Shown here: positions 1 to 11,139 of the stretch, in pieces
How the letters are laid out: every line of letters begins with the position of its first letter
Position numbering within the stretch: position 1 is the stretch's first letter
DNA from: Brasenia schreberi
Lineage: Eukaryota; Streptophyta; Magnoliopsida; Nymphaeales; Cabombaceae
Assembly: GCA_036023115.1 (NCBI GenBank)
Contig: JAYKKT010000086.1
Span: 13,345,501-13,409,500, forward strand
DNA: 64,000 nt
Direction: 5' to 3'
Made by a program: the position numbers and the translations under genes
Notes under the pieces: model-generated
Database searches by the model: none
What the model saw: only the letters and a program-made list of their open reading frames with translations
What the model was told of the DNA's origin: nothing

Positions 1-1275
1 TCACGCATCAAGTAGAGTTGAAAATTTTATTTCAAGTCTCTACATAGGCTTGGAGTGAAAATTTCATGTCTATAGAATTGGCATGCTCGGTGGGACTTGA
101 GTCTTGTGGGATTCCAAGCTTAGGTGAACTTTTCCAATTCTAATCTTTTAAAATCTTGGTGTTAATTTCTAACTTGTGCACAAGTTTTTACTTGTTTGAA
201 AGCATTTCAAGATATGTCTAGTTCAGAAGGATCGTGGGAAGTATCGAGTCAGGCTTCATGTTCATCAAGTCATATTTCAAAAAAGGTTTTCAAAAATGTT
301 TTACAAAAATCGAGAGGATTCGCTTGTTTCCCTTAGAAGGGATTTCAAGCTCATAGGAGAGAAGATTGTCGCCTTAAGCCAAGAAGCTGAGGTGGTCGAA
401 TCATGCTCTTCCCATAGTAAATAAGTAAGGGCTCATAGAAAATCAAATTGCTCAAAAAAGCTCAAGTAAACCTCTATAGTAGAAGGGGAACGAGAACATG
501 AATCCTTTACTTTGAAAGATAGAAAAGCCTTACAACAATTGTACAATTGTTGAAATGCCAAACAAAGGAGAAGAGGTCATACACACTATCGGATTTCCCA
601 CCATCCAACTATCAAACCGATAGTGATGATGACTTACCAAATTTCCATCTGTATGATGGAAGTGGGGATCCTAGATCTCACCTTCAACTCTTTTCCCGCA
701 GGACTTACAAAAAGAAAAAAGATTCAACAAAATGGATTTATTGGTTTCTCCTCTACCTTAAGGGAAATGCTTCAAAGTGGTTGGCTTCCTACGATTTAAG
801 CCAATTTGCCACCTTCGAGGAGTTGGCAAATTGCTTTATGCAATATTTTTCTCATAATGTGGAAGTCACTCTCACTTTGAATACTTTAAGGGATACAAAA
901 CAAACACCTAACGAGGATGCCCATGCATTCATCGTTAGATAGAGGTTGCTCCTAGGGCAAGTAAGGGAGCCCATTTCTGAAGGATGCGCTGTAATGCTCA
1001 TCCTTGAAAATTTTAGAACTGATTTGAAGGCTCTTCTCTCCCTCCATAAAATCTCAACATTTCAAAAACTTATAAAAAAGGCTTTGCTCTTCGAAACCAA
1101 TTTGAAAAAAGGAGTTTACAAGGACTTATGGAAGGGGAGAACTTTTCAAAAACATTAATTTGAAAAACAAGGGGCATATGGGCTACCCATGACAGACAAT
1201 GGGGAAAAACCCGAAAAGATTGTAAATGTCCGCATAGAACCAAGCCCAAATTAAATTCTTCTTTCTCATCTTTTA
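1..1275 (+). pseudogene. Decayed Ty3/gypsy (Tat/Ogre-type) gag
   Basis: Retrotransposon gag remnant. A frame opening with ATG at 214 hits TAG at 334; the same frame reopens at 547 and reads through the gag core to about 1158, broken only by TAG at 940-942. Visible hallmarks are YDGSGDPRSHL near the start of the core, KGNASKWLASY, and FEELANCFMQYF, the layout of plant gypsy capsid domains (PF03732-like), closest in style to Tat/Ogre elements. Gag forms the virus-like particle of the retrotransposon. Bases 1-213 look like the untranslated leader. No protease or RT follows: homology stops at about 1275, where hAT sequence on the other strand begins, so the element is truncated here. The left side runs off the window. 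Confident of gag; clade assignment is moderate. Confidence 0.75.
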
Positions 1276-1289
1276 TAGGCATCTTATCC

Positions 1290-2073
1290 TTCCCTTTGCT
1301 TTGCCTTCTTTGTCGCTTTCATGTCCTTGACCTTGTATAAACAACATCCATTCTTGATGCTTCGGATGCCATATTGATATTTCACCATGTAAGCGAATCA
1401 TCGTCACCAACGAACTCATCATCAGTAGGATATTCATTGTGATCTTCAACCGATACTAACATGATGGGGTCAACATTTGCTCCATTAGATTTCCTCTCTT
1501 CGTACCTTCTTCTTAGCTTTTCGTTATATTATACAAAAGATAAATTGTTAAGCTTTTGATGCAATAATGTATTTCTTTTCTTCTTATGAATTTAAGATAA
1601 GATAAAGAATTTAGGTAAGTCGTTAACTCAATAAAAAAAACTTTCATTTAATTATAGTGTAAATAAAAAGTATAATTCTTAATGTCTTACCATTTCAAAG
1701 GTACTCCAGTTGCGTTCACATGGGGATAGCACTACAAGTAAGACTAAAAACCTGTATAGCAAGATTTTACAATTCAGAGCATCCATAATCAAAGGTCATC
1801 CATTATTCAACTATTACAAAAAGCTAAAAATCATGTATAAATAATAAATTAATCATATTCAAAAACCCTAAATCATATCTTAATAATGAAATAATTAAGA
1901 AAGCAAAGTTGCTTGAATTAATTACCTGGTGCATATGCTTTCCTCAAACTTATAGCTATTTCTAGTCCAAAACCACTTACTGCACTTCGATAACTTATAA
2001 GTTGCTCACTGATTTGTTGTTATTCTTCCTTACTTCGTACAAGTATAGCTATAACTTGAAACAAACCACCTTT
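1290..2073 (-). pseudogene. hAT transposase, C-terminal exons
   Basis: Three coding blocks on the minus strand. Block 1 (about 2073-1925) encodes SEQLISYRSAVSGFGLEIAI and ends at a GTAAT donor. Block 2 (about 1795-1690) encodes the hAT dimerisation signature CERNWSTFEM and ends at a GTAAG donor. Block 3 (about 1520-1300) encodes a tail with RRRYEERKSNGANVDPIML and an acidic end. hAT family C-termini use exactly this order to dimerise. Block 1 carries a TAA stop, so the copy is dead. It is the downstream half of the gene interrupted at 2079-5587; TSD and frame agree. Weak similarity in block 3 makes its exact end uncertain. Confidence 0.75.
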
Positions 2074-2639
2074 AATCTTATAAGCACGAAAAATTCTCAC
2101 TTCTGGTTTTTAAGCCGGGAATGAAACTTCTCGCGTTTACGTCACTTTTAAGGGGGTGCCAATTAGCTTACTCAAACTAGCGAAGTTTTTTGGAAATATC
2201 TGACTTTTTGGCGACTGTGGATAAGCGGGATCTTTTCGCTTGAAACCTTCTTGAAGCGATGCTCAAGGGTCAGTTTAAGCGCTTATATACTTCGATAAAA
2301 ATAATTTTAACTCTTGAAAATACAAGTGTTTAAAATAAGGATTTGATTCGTGCCTACGTTGCAATTTTTATGTACGGGGGTTGTACGATTCCAAGTATTT
2401 GAATTTTAGCTAATTAGGCTGGATAAGTGTGCACAAGTGGCCTAATTTTAGCGAGTTTGAGCGTGGATTCGGGGTTTCCTCTTTGAAAACGCGCGAATGC
2501 AAGGGTGCACAAATATTTTTGGGTTTAGTATGATGATGTGAGCTAAGCTCGAATTAAAAGCAACTCACACATACAACTTAATGTAAATACCTGAATGGAA
2601 GTGCAACTCACACAGCTTGAAGGAAAATACCCGAACTTG

Positions 2640-2890
2640 AAAGCAACTCACACGACTTGAATGTAAATTGCAGAATTTGAAATATACTTATATCTTAAGA
2701 CGGAAAGTCTCAATGTGAGTGTGTGTTGTCGTGTATAAATGGAAAGATAACTCACACAACTTGAATTGAACTTGCCGAATTTGAAATATAAGTATATTAT
2801 AAGAGTGGAAAGACTTAATTGTGAGTGAGTGCTCTTGGTGTATAAATGTAAAGACAACTCACACAACTTGAATTGAACCACCCAAAAATG
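2640..2890. repeat. About 105-bp imperfect tandem repeat in LTR
   Basis: The block beginning AACTCACAC-ACTTGAAT recurs at about 2645, 2749 and 2855, each with a GAAATATA-(A)GTATAT and a GTGAGTGxGTG section. Looser relatives (CAACTCACACGACTTGAA and 'AAGAGC...AAAGGCTCAA') continue to about 3240. Confidence 0.6.
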
Positions 2891-3339
2891 TAAGTGCGTA
2901 CACAACTTGAATGTAAAACTCACGCAACTGAAAAATATATAAATACACTATATCTTATGAGCAACAAAGGCTCAAAAGGTGCGTGAGAGTGTGGAGCAAG
3001 TGCTCACGTACTTCTTGGGTGCGAGTGTGAAACTTAAATGACAAACTCACACGACATAATGTAACAACCCGGAATTGAAATTGCACGACTTTCACTAAAG
3101 TCTTTTGAGTAAGAGCGAAAGCTTAATGTGTGTGCAATAGTGTAAAACTAAGAGCGGAAAGGCTCAAGTACACATGGGTGTCTTGTGTACGTCTAAGAGC
3201 AATATGGCTCAAGTGTACGTGTGTGCTTCGTGTATCAAGCACCAATATTACATTTCGGGAGGAGACTCCGCTCCATTACTACAACACCGTATCAAATTGA
3301 ATTTACTTTGAATGTAAAGGACTTACAACTTTCCTATCC

Positions 3340-4670
3340 TGCTATGTAAGGTTTTCCTAGGAGGCGTACGCCTTGCTTGTTGAGCTCGTGCCCTTGTGTG
3401 CTCGTCGGTTCGATTCTTGTGGGTGCTTGGGTGTTTGCCTTGAGAGATGAGCTTGAATGGGCTGGTTTTGGTTTGGGGTCTTAGGCTTGGGAGAGTTGGG
3501 TAGTTCGGCCAAGATGTGGGTTTGGTTTAGGGTGACTCGAGCCAAGGGTGGCTCGAGTGGGTTTAGTTTAAAGGGTATAGGACGTGCGCCTGCCCTAACT
3601 AGGTAGGTTTAGTGAGTCGACCACCTTGGTTCGTCCAAGGTGGGCTCGGTTTGAGGTGTTGGGGACTTGGATGTGACTCGAGCCAAGGGTGGCTCGAGTG
3701 GGTTTAGTCCTTGGCTGGGTTCGGCCAGCAAGGGGTTAGCAAGGAGGGTCACGGGTTGGTTGTGGGCTGGTGGAGTAGGTGGGACAGGTAATAGGGACAC
3801 GGCTGGTGTTGTGGGTGAGATGGGAGTTGGCTGGGATGTTGGAAGGTGGCAGGTGGGTGTTATGGATAGGAGCTGGGAAGGAAGGTAGTTGGATGGAATA
3901 TGGACAGGAGATGAGGAATCGGCTGGGATAGTTTGTGGACAGGGGCTGGGTTTTGTGTGGTAAAAGGGACACGGATGGTTGTGGGTTTGGTGTGGTAGGT
4001 GGCTGGAGCTAGGCGGGTGTGGGAGAGGTGATGGCGCTAGGTAGTGGGTTGTGGTTAGCTAGAACTAGGATGGTGCGGACTGATGGAAGATAGGGTGCAG
4101 CATGCCGGGTGGGATGGGAGCCGGGTGCTGGTGTTGGGGTAGTGCTAGGGTGATGCTGGAGTTGGGGAAGGATAGGTAGGTGCTCGGGAGTGGATGAGAT
4201 GGGGAAGGTAGCCTGGTGCTGGAGTTCGACTGGGGTTTCTTGCTAGGTGCGATGGGTGAGAGCTGGGAGGTGGCTGTAAGGGTGCAGTCGGGTGTGGGTC
4301 TAAGGAAGGAGGGTCAAAGGGGAGGTGGCTGCAAGGGTGCAGTCGGGTGTCTAGGGCATGGTTTAGGTGGGGTGTCTAGGGTGAGATGGGCTAGGTTAGG
4401 TGGGTTGGTCGAAGGGAAGGTGGCTGCAAGGTTAGGTCTAGGGTGTTGTGGTGGGTTCGATGGAAGAGAAGGTGGCTGCAAGGTTAGGTCTAGGGTGTTG
4501 TGGTGGGTTCGATGGAAGAGAAGGTGGCTGCAAGGTTAGGTCTAGGTTGGTCCAACCAAGGGTCAAAAGAAGGGGAGGTGGCTACAAGGGTGCAACCACG
4601 GTTAGGTTTGGTTCATGGGTGGTTTAGAGGGTTAGGAAAAGAATGGGTTAGGTTAGGGTTAGATTTAAGC
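3340..4670 (+). other. Strongly G-rich strand-asymmetric segment of LTR
   Basis: The plus strand is dominated by GGT, GGG and TGG with few C over about 1.3 kb, within an otherwise AT-rich window. Frequent G-runs such as GGTGGG and GGGTTGG. Open frames here on either strand have repetitive composition (Gly/Trp/Val or Pro/Thr) and are not taken as genes. Confidence 0.6.
4419..4547. repeat. 52-bp tandem repeat, about 2.5 copies
   Basis: The unit starting GGTGGCTGCAAGGTTAGGTC recurs at 4419, 4471 and 4523 (period 52). Related GGTGGCTG(C/T)AAGGGTGCAG blocks occur upstream at about 4268 and 4324 and downstream at about 4578. Confidence 0.85.
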
Positions 4671-4895
4671 ACCTACCTCTTGGAGTCGGTCCACCCATTT
4701 GCAACTCCAAGTCCACACCATGCTTTGGTTCACGTTGGTGCAGCCCATGTCAAGTTGGTGCAGCCCATTTCAAGACCCACTAGCCACATGGCTTGAACCC
4801 ACACTCATTCATGAGCCCACATGGCTAAGTCTCTCTCTCACTCTCTCTCCTCCCAAGCAATTCACGTGAACCCCCTCTTGGACACCCCCTCACCT

Positions 4896-4906
4896 CTATT
4901 TATAGG
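4896..4906 (+). promoter_or_regulatory. LTR TATA box
   Basis: CTATTTATAGG follows a pyrimidine-rich CTCTCTCTCACTCTC stretch (4831-4850) and C-rich CACCCCCTCACC, the usual look of a plant LTR core promoter. It sets the LTR on the plus strand. Inference only; no transcript data. Confidence 0.55.
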
Positions 4907-4929
4907 CAAATGAGGTCGGTCTTGGATAT

Positions 4930-5145
4930 GGGTCTTGGATTTGAATCTTAGAATCCAGATCCGATCCAAACACTATTTGGGTTTGGATCTCGAATCTCGG
5001 ATATTGCGAGATCCAGATCTAACCCAAATATTTAGTTGGGTTTGGATCTCGAATCTTAGATATTTGGGATTCAGATCCAATCCACACACTATTTGGATTT
5101 GGATCTGGATATTTAGGTTCAGATCCAGTCCAAAATTTTAAACTC
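4930..5145. repeat. GATCCAGATC/GGATCTCGAATC repeats
   Basis: Three degenerate units of about 55-65 bp built from GGGTTTGGATCTCGAATCT and AGATCCAGATCTAACCC, downstream of the LTR TATA box. Units contain opposed GGATCT/AGATCC motifs and could pair in RNA. Confidence 0.6.
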
Positions 5146-5592
5146 CTTTCTTTCAGTCCTTTTTGGAGCTTTCCACAGTCGGTTTTGAGCGGGCTCCGGT
5201 TCCTCGGCGACCCAACTTCTGCCTGGGTTTTCCCCAAGTCCTTTCAACTGATGTTCTGCTTTTCAAGATATTTTGACGTCTGTTTTGATATGCCTTTTCT
5301 TTGTTTTTGGTCAGTTTCTGGTGCTATCGATCTCAGATTTCCCTACGGATTCCGTTCTTTATTCTGACGGGCCGTGTCTTGGACTTCTGTCGACTTCATC
5401 AGGTTCTTGGCCTCTTTATGTACTTTGGAGCTGCTTTGACTTTTTGACCCAAATTATGATTTTGGCCTTTTGTCGGGCTTTTCTCTGAACGGGCTTCACT
5501 TTTCCTTGTTTCTCCGGCTTTGGCCTTTGGAGGGCTTTTTAAGTTCAAAAAGCTTCAAAATATGGCATTTTTTTTGGGGTGTTTACAAATCT

Positions 5593-7270
5593 CAACATTA
5601 GATTTTATCCCATCATAATCATAATACAACCCTAGATTCAGATACAATGCAGTAGCATGTAATGGCTTATGCATTTGCATGTCCCATCTTTTGTCTATGA
5701 TCTCTCAAATAAAAGCATATTGCTCTTCTTTGTTTTTCATATTAACCTATAAAACAAGAAGTTATATGTTATTATAAGATCTTAAGAAGTAAAGATTAAT
5801 AAATAAGTTAACAACAAATAAGTTAAATGTTTTTCATCACTGTCGACCATACGTAAAATATCTACCAAAGGACCATTGCTCTAAGTGAAAAACTAATGCC
5901 CTTCCAAAATCTAAGTTGCAAAATTATTGCCTTAGATTGCTTTCCTTTAATACTATTTGATAAAAGGTATTTTTTCCATTGTTCTGAAATAACCATCGAC
6001 CTTAGAACTTCTTTTGACTGGCACAAGTTGTCCAAAGTTAAGAATCTAGTAGCAAAACGGGTCATAGCCGGTCTATGTATGCCTTTTCTTCTTGTAAAAT
6101 GTCTCATCATATGCAATATCTATCTATGAGTATACAGAAATGTCACTAGCTTCTTTGCCCTGTTGAAGATGCCTTTAAGTTTTTTTGTCTCTCAAATATC
6201 TTGAAACATCAAATCTATACAGTGTGTAGTACATGGTGTCCAAAACAAATGATTAAATTCAGCCATCAATATTCTACCAGTTGCAACATAATTTGCTGCA
6301 TTATCTGTGACCACCTGCACAACATTCTTCTCTCAAACCTGTAAGATTACTTCTTTGAACAAATGTATACAATTTATTTATATCCTTTACTTCATGAGAT
6401 GCATCAATGGACTTAAGAAATATTGTACCTTGAGGACAATGCACTAAAAAATTTATTAGTGTTCTCTGTTTTCTATCCGTCCATCCATCTAACATAATAG
6501 AACATTCATATGTACCCCAATGCTTTCTAAATCCATTCGTAAACTCTCTTACTCTTTCCACTTCCTTCTCCAAGAATGTTTCTCTTACTTCTTGGTATGA
6601 TGGAGCCTTCATTCTAGGTCCACACTGCCCTATATCACTAACCATCACTTGAAAGCTAGGGGATCTGACAACATTAAAAGGGATTCCATTTTGATACATC
6701 CACCTACTAATGGATATGCATACTCGTTCTCTTTCTTCTTTCTTATATCGATTTTCTAATGTAGCTTGTTGTAGTGAGTCTGGTGATGAACACACAAATG
6801 AATTCATGGGTCCCTTTGAAAGCGGTGGTCGTGAGTCAAATAATGATGAAGATGATAAACATTGGGTGTCGCCTGTCACTATGTTACCTTTCATACTAGA
6901 AACTTCTCCTCCATATAGAAATGAAATCTTTTGAGCCTTCTTCTTCGATGTACTTTGCACATAATCATAAATTATTATTTTTTATTTCTGCAATTGCATT
7001 CTTGCAAGCTGCCACATTTTTGCTTCTTCCCATTAAATGGTCCTTGTATCTTGTTATTCCACTGGTAGAAATATGACCACACATAATGTACAAAATACTG
7101 ACATATTATCCGTCCTACATTTTGTCAAACCCCAGTAACATCCTGGATCCTTAGAAGCGGGGGTCTATAGTTGTAAGCTGGATTAGAAAACCGAATACCA
7201 ATTGTATTACTAGTGCCTGTGCACAACTACCATTGCCACAACAAGCAACTGTACTTGATGATGATTCCAT
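5593..7270 (-). pseudogene. hAT transposase, BED and DUF659 part
   Basis: Minus-strand coding region of the hAT element. ATG at 7270. About 7140-6980 encodes a BED-type zinc finger: CTLCGHISTSGITRYKDHL followed by a Cys. 6960-6301 is one open frame with a DUF659-type region (MLDGWTDRKQRTLINFLVH, IFLKSIDASHEVKD). A one-base frameshift near 6330 shifts into VVQVVTDNAANYVATG, then TPCTTHCIDLM, then RFATRFLTLDNLCQSKEVLR and EIIDKRWDMQMHKPLHA. These are the RNase H-like transposase core segments of the hAT superfamily. Several stops are present. The reading frame is cut at 5593 by the LTR and continues in block 1 at 2073. The role would be cut-and-paste transposition; this copy is inactive. Confidence 0.85.
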
Positions 7271-8067
7271 ATTCACTATAAAAAATAAGAATAATTCTTT
7301 AGTTAGCTAGCAACAATAAACAGGCACGTGTGTTAACGCTCACACATGCACCAAGCATTACAAACAAACCATACACCATTGAAGAAATGCTCATGAAATG
7401 AAGGATGCATACATGATAAGAAGGGACGAACGTGGTGGTGATGGGCAGCACGCATAGCTGGGGCCTCTCAACAGCGAAGGGGGTTCTCTAAATCTCTACT
7501 AACAATGTAGAGACATGCATGACCCTATGCATCTCGAGATGCTCCTGCAATTTGTGCTTGAATTTCTAAATATTTTCTCTCTTTATTTCCAATACATTAT
7601 GCTTTTCTTTTTGAAATTTATTTCCAATAAATACTTGTATATAGTAAATCCCCTATCATTAATTCATTTGATTTATGTGATTCAATTACGGTCATTCAGA
7701 AAACATTGAAAGGCAAACATGGGGAGGTGACTATCAAAGGGGGACGACGAGCTGTACCCAAGGGTAGAGGAAGTGCAGAATCTGCAGATTTGTATTGTTG
7801 TAGGAAAAGCCTAAGACAGAGAGAGGCAAGCAGGACGAGGGGGACGACAAACTATAGTTAAGAAATCCCGATCACCAAAGAGAGAAAAACAATGGAAAAC
7901 CTCGGTGTTGGATGGTCTTCAGGACGAGGGCTTGGTAGCGACGTGAAGCAAGGCAATCAGAGGCTAAACTCCATTGTACGCTAAGATTGATATAGCGGAC
8001 CGCTATAGTGATTCGAGGACCGCTAATATGCTATAGCGGACGTTATAGCACACTATTGATAACATAG
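7271..8067 (-). other. hAT 5' noncoding end with TIR
   Basis: No coding signal on either strand. Nearest the end, 7988-8060 contains three TAGCGG/CCGCTA inverted motifs, typical of hAT subterminal transposase-binding repeats, and ends ...CACTATTGATAACATAG at 8067. The same terminal sequence bounds the hAT copy at 38011-40023. Confidence 0.65.
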
Positions 8068-8283
8068 AGGGGGTAGGCCCTCCAATGGAGACCGCCCCCC
8101 TGTCTCTCTTTCTTAATCTTAATCTCTTACCCCTAATACATCATGTTCAACTCTTATATAATGAGATGTTAGAAATAAAATGACCAAAATGCCCTTAGTA
8201 CTACGATCAATTACAATATTACCCAAATATCATAAATTACAAAAATTAACACTAAAAATAACAGATATTCATATTCTTTAACA
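8068..8283 (-). repeat. 3' LTR (truncated) of the gene-carrying element
   Basis: On the minus strand it begins TGTTAAAGAATATG after a GGGGGGG polypurine tract (8284-8290). It aligns to 11985-11750 of the 5' LTR and stops where the hAT TIR begins. Confidence 0.85.
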
Positions 8284-8641
8284 CCCCCCCTCAAGTTGGC
8301 AGTGAGATACTTTGAACTCCAGACTTGCTGAAAAAATTGTTCTTACTTTACGACACTTATGGATGATGTTGATCAAACCACCAACCAAACACTTATAGAA
8401 GATTGGATTGGGTAGGCTGACTATTCTGATGAAGTTGCCCCTCTCTCTTTCTTCTTTCAATCATAAAGTATGATCTCCAAACAGATAGAAGATAGAATTA
8501 GGCCACCACTCTCTCACTTTCTTCTTTTCAATCATTAGAAGATAGAATTGGACCGCCTTTCTCTCACTTTCTTCTTTTCAATCATGAAATTCTAATCTCT
8601 GCCATATACACTTTCTGTGCTTTCCTGGCTACAGTTGGTGC

Positions 8642-8935
8642 TTACACAATATAATATAGAAGATGGAATTCGACATGTGCAACCCCCCTAGGAGCCGCCG
8701 CCCTCTCTTTCTTCTTTGTATTTTTTGTGTCTTCTTGGCTTACACAATATAATATAGAAGATGAAATTTGGCATGTGCGGTCCTCCCTTAGGAGCCGTTG
8801 CCCTCTCTTTCTTCTCTGTATTTTTCTGCACCTTCTTGGATTACACAACATAATATAGAAGATAAAATTTGGCATGTGTAGTCCCCCTTAGGAGCCACTA
8901 CCCTCTCTTTCTTCTCTATATTTTTTCTTTACTTC
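8642..8935. repeat. About 100-bp tandem repeat, 3 copies
   Basis: Units start TTACACAATATAATATAGAAG at 8642, 8740 and 8841 (periods 98 and 101), each with GGAGCC and CCCTCTCTTTCTTC sections. A looser repeat with TCTCACTTTCTTCTTTTCAATC occurs at 8500-8590. Open frames here are repeat-derived. 8291-8641 holds no gene. Confidence 0.85.
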
Positions 8936-8944
8936 AGTAACTCA

Positions 8945-10010
8945 AGATCTGAGGTTCCACGTTACTTTACTACCAATTGCAGTCCTTTCTGAATTTCCTT
9001 CATAAACATCTTCTCGAATTGAAAATGCTGCTCTTTCAATCTTTCAATCATCTGCCTTAACTTGAACACCTCTTCGCTATTGAAATTGCTTGAACAATTG
9101 TCATCACCCTTCAAAACATTAGACACTTCCTCTTCTGCCTCATGCAAAACATAATTCATGTTTGGAACATATTTTTGTTCCTTCATTATGGTCGATAACT
9201 TCTTCAATTCACTGAAGATTTCTGTTGTTCGTGGATGTGAGCAATTTCCAACTAAGAACACATGAACCCGTGATTGACTTCAATCCAGCTAGAGCCGAGT
9301 TTCTTTACAACTCCCCTACCGTCCATCTTCATTCTAAATGCAAGCACATCATCCCACATGCCAGTTGCCGCATAAATATTAGCAACATAACATAAGTTGC
9401 TGTATTTTCAAGGTCTATCTTGAAGAGAGCTTCAACTGCCTGTTTCCCTAGCTCAATAATTCCATGAGTTTGACATGCGCCAAGCAACGATGACAATGAG
9501 AAGCTCATGGTCCCTTATGCTTTGTCAAACTAGCCAACTCTTCCAAGGAGATCAATTATGAGGACATAATCATCAGGAATCATTGCTAATCCTATGAGTT
9601 CTTGATATGGAATGGAACAAATCAAGTTCTTCATTAACCAAACCAACATGCGTGTAAGTAGGAAGATCACCAACAAATACAGCATGGCCTGGTTTTGTGC
9701 CTGAATCCAGCAAACACTTATGTAGTGTAGAATCTCCTCTAGAAAGCCATTTTGAGCACCATTACAAATCATGGCAGTCCATGAGATCAAGTTAGGTGTA
9801 TCAATCTGTGAAAAATATTACTCTTGCCCTTTTAATATTCCCACATTTAGCATACATATCAGCAAACGCACTTATTGCAAATTTGCATAGATTAAGGTCA
9901 ACTCTAATCATATGCCCATGTACTTGTCTTCCCAGTTATTCCTGTAGCCAGCAATCATGGTATTCCATGAACACACATCTATCTCAGGAATTTTATCGAA
10001 CACTTTGAGA
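8945..10010 (-). pseudogene. Captured PPR protein gene fragment (1)
   Basis: Minus-strand remnant of a PLS-type pentatricopeptide repeat gene, the nuclear family that handles organelle RNA processing and editing. From 5' to 3': ALKVFDKIPEIDVCSWNTMI (about 9970), QVHGHMIRVDLNLCKFAI (about 9900) with ADMYAKCGNIKRARVIF, SWTAMICNGAQNG (9780), DYVLIIDLLGRVG (9560-9530), then the E domain SLLGACQTHGIIELGKQAVE (about 9480) and NTATYVML, and finally a post-E segment NCSHPRTTEIFSELKKL...YVPNMNYVLHEAEEE in the open frame 9261-8962. Several frameshifts and stops break it. It ends before any DYW domain. It lies inside an LTR element, so it is a captured copy rather than a resident gene. Parent gene not identified. 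Confidence 0.85.
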
Positions 10011-10019
10011 GCTTCTGTT

Positions 10020-10260
10020 TCTCAGTCTTGGATTTCGCTATGTCCTTTCCCGACTCTGTTTCCTTCTGGACCTCAGAAACAAGCTACAAGCATCCAATCA
10101 TAGACTGGACTCCTTCACTCTTTATAACCATGGATTCAACTTCTTCTTTAGGAAGCTTCTTTTCCAAATCCTTAAGCTTGAAGTATGCTCTCCAATGCAT
10201 TTGCCTTCTCCTCTATAATGTTAGCATGTAGCTTCTTCACTTCACAGGCTATAAGGATTA
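10020..10260 (-). pseudogene. Captured gene fragment, coiled-coil-like, unidentified
   Basis: Minus strand gives KKLHANIIEEKANALES, then after a frameshift LKDLEKKLPKEEVESMVIKS and SEVQKETESGKDIAKSK. The charged heptad-like pattern suggests part of a coiled-coil protein. I cannot name the parent gene. It sits between the PPR and ABCF pieces in the same LTR element. Confidence 0.45.
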
Positions 10261-10559
10261 TATGGGAGCAAATTCTGCTTCTTTGAAACATTCAATCAAA
10301 CACATGACATGTAGATTTAACATTCCTTTAGGCATTTCATCAAACACTTGATATGCAGGTAAACATCTCTCTTGGGCATTTCATCAAACAATTATCATGT
10401 TGGCAGTTCTTAGTAGGGTATATTTCAATACCTTTCCATACATCACCGTTCTCGGTAGAGGCATTCTATTCTGCCAGCAAATACGGGCACCTATCTTCCA
10501 ATGGGAGTCCCAAATACAGGAATTATCGATCCATCTCCAAATCTTAGAGGCATTTCTTT

Positions 10560-11040
10560 GGTGAAGCCCAAATCTCCGATTCTTATGGTCCACTGAAACA
10601 TTTGGTAGCTTGTCCTTATATTTCTTTGGTGAACCCCAAACTTGCAAGGATCTTTGAGGTATATGCTTCAGCAACATCTAATCCCATCACATGCAATGAG
10701 TCATGAACCTCTGCTAGAGTTTCTCTTGATTCCATCTCACCATTTTCACCTTCAAGAGAGAGGTTTTGCAACCAGGTGCCCTCTTTTTGAAGTTTCATCA
10801 GTTCTTCGTTAGCAGAAACAACAACTTCCAATGCAATTTTTTTTTCCTCATCACCAACAACTTCTTGCTCCACTAAAAGAACATCAATATTTTTGGGTAC
10901 GGGTATTTTCCTCCATGCAAGTAATTTCAATAGGGTTGATTTCCCTTTTCCATTGGGGCCTACCAGCCCATAATGTTTGCTATGTGATTTTTTCACACTG
11001 ACATTCTTCAATAGGGACTTGTTGTCTCTCAAGCATTCTC
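10560..11040 (-). pseudogene. Captured ABCF (GCN20-type) ATPase fragment
   Basis: Open frame 11032-10616 encodes the first nucleotide-binding domain of a plant ABCF protein (soluble, no membrane domain, linked to ribosome/translation control). The Walker A loop is visible as GPNGKGKSTLLKLLAW, followed by RKIPVPKNIDVLLVEQEVVG, a strongly conserved block of plant ABCF4-like proteins, and ASKILASLGFTKE. After a stop the match continues with a degenerate FSGG-type signature (CFSG at about 10565) and then ends. Signature, Walker B and the second domain are missing. The usual GPNGMGKST carries K for M. This is a partial cDNA- or exon-derived piece in the LTR element; there is no sign of its own promoter. 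Confidence 0.85.
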
Positions 11041-11139
11041 ACAAATACTTCACAAGCATCCAAGATGCCTCTCATCAATTGGCATATCAGCAGAACACAT
11101 TTCATCAAACACTTGGATCATAGCTCCCTTGACTCCCTC

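Larger units (their letters stand above)
2079..5587 (+). mobile_element. Solo LTR (about 3.5 kb, Tat/Ogre-like)
   Basis: Bounded by a 5-bp direct repeat AATCT (2074-2078 and 5588-5592). The ends are inverted copies of each other: TATAAGCAC at the left and GTGTTTACA at the right, i.e. a TG...CA LTR with one G-to-A change. There is no second LTR, PBS-gag or pol beside it, so it is a solo LTR left by LTR-LTR recombination. Its size, the very G-rich stretch and the motif TTTTGGCGACTGTGGATAAG near 2208 suggest a Tat/Ogre-type element, but the clade is inferred. A TATA box at about 4897 gives the plus orientation. All short open frames inside it (for example in 3357-4796) are in G-rich or repetitive DNA and are not genes. 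Confidence 0.85.
1275..8067 (-). mobile_element. hAT transposon, split by a solo LTR
   Basis: Autonomous-type hAT element read right to left. Its right end at 8067 matches both ends of the complete hAT copy at 38011-40023 (common terminal motif TATGTTATCAATAG). Just inside lie subterminal repeats of the type TATAGCGGACCGCTATA (7988-8060). Transposase sequence runs from 7270 down to 5593 and resumes from 2073 down to about 1290, with the 3.5-kb LTR between. No left TIR is found; the left end is lost at the junction with the gag fragment near 1275. On the right it abuts a Copia-type LTR that is cut at this exact point, so the hAT appears to have inserted into that LTR. The target duplication cannot be checked because the left end is missing. 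Confidence 0.8.

Noticed and set aside
3357..4796. Several 60-107 codon open frames, Gly/Trp/Val or Pro/Thr rich
   Set aside because: They lie in the strand-biased, tandemly repeated part of the solo LTR; low stop density is a composition effect.
8642..8935. CRISPR-like array
   Set aside because: Whole units of about 100 bp are repeated, with no alternating short repeat and unique spacer; plant LTR element context.
8945..11040. Functional PPR or ABC ATPase genes
   Set aside because: Fragments are frame-shifted, lack key domains and lie between LTRs.
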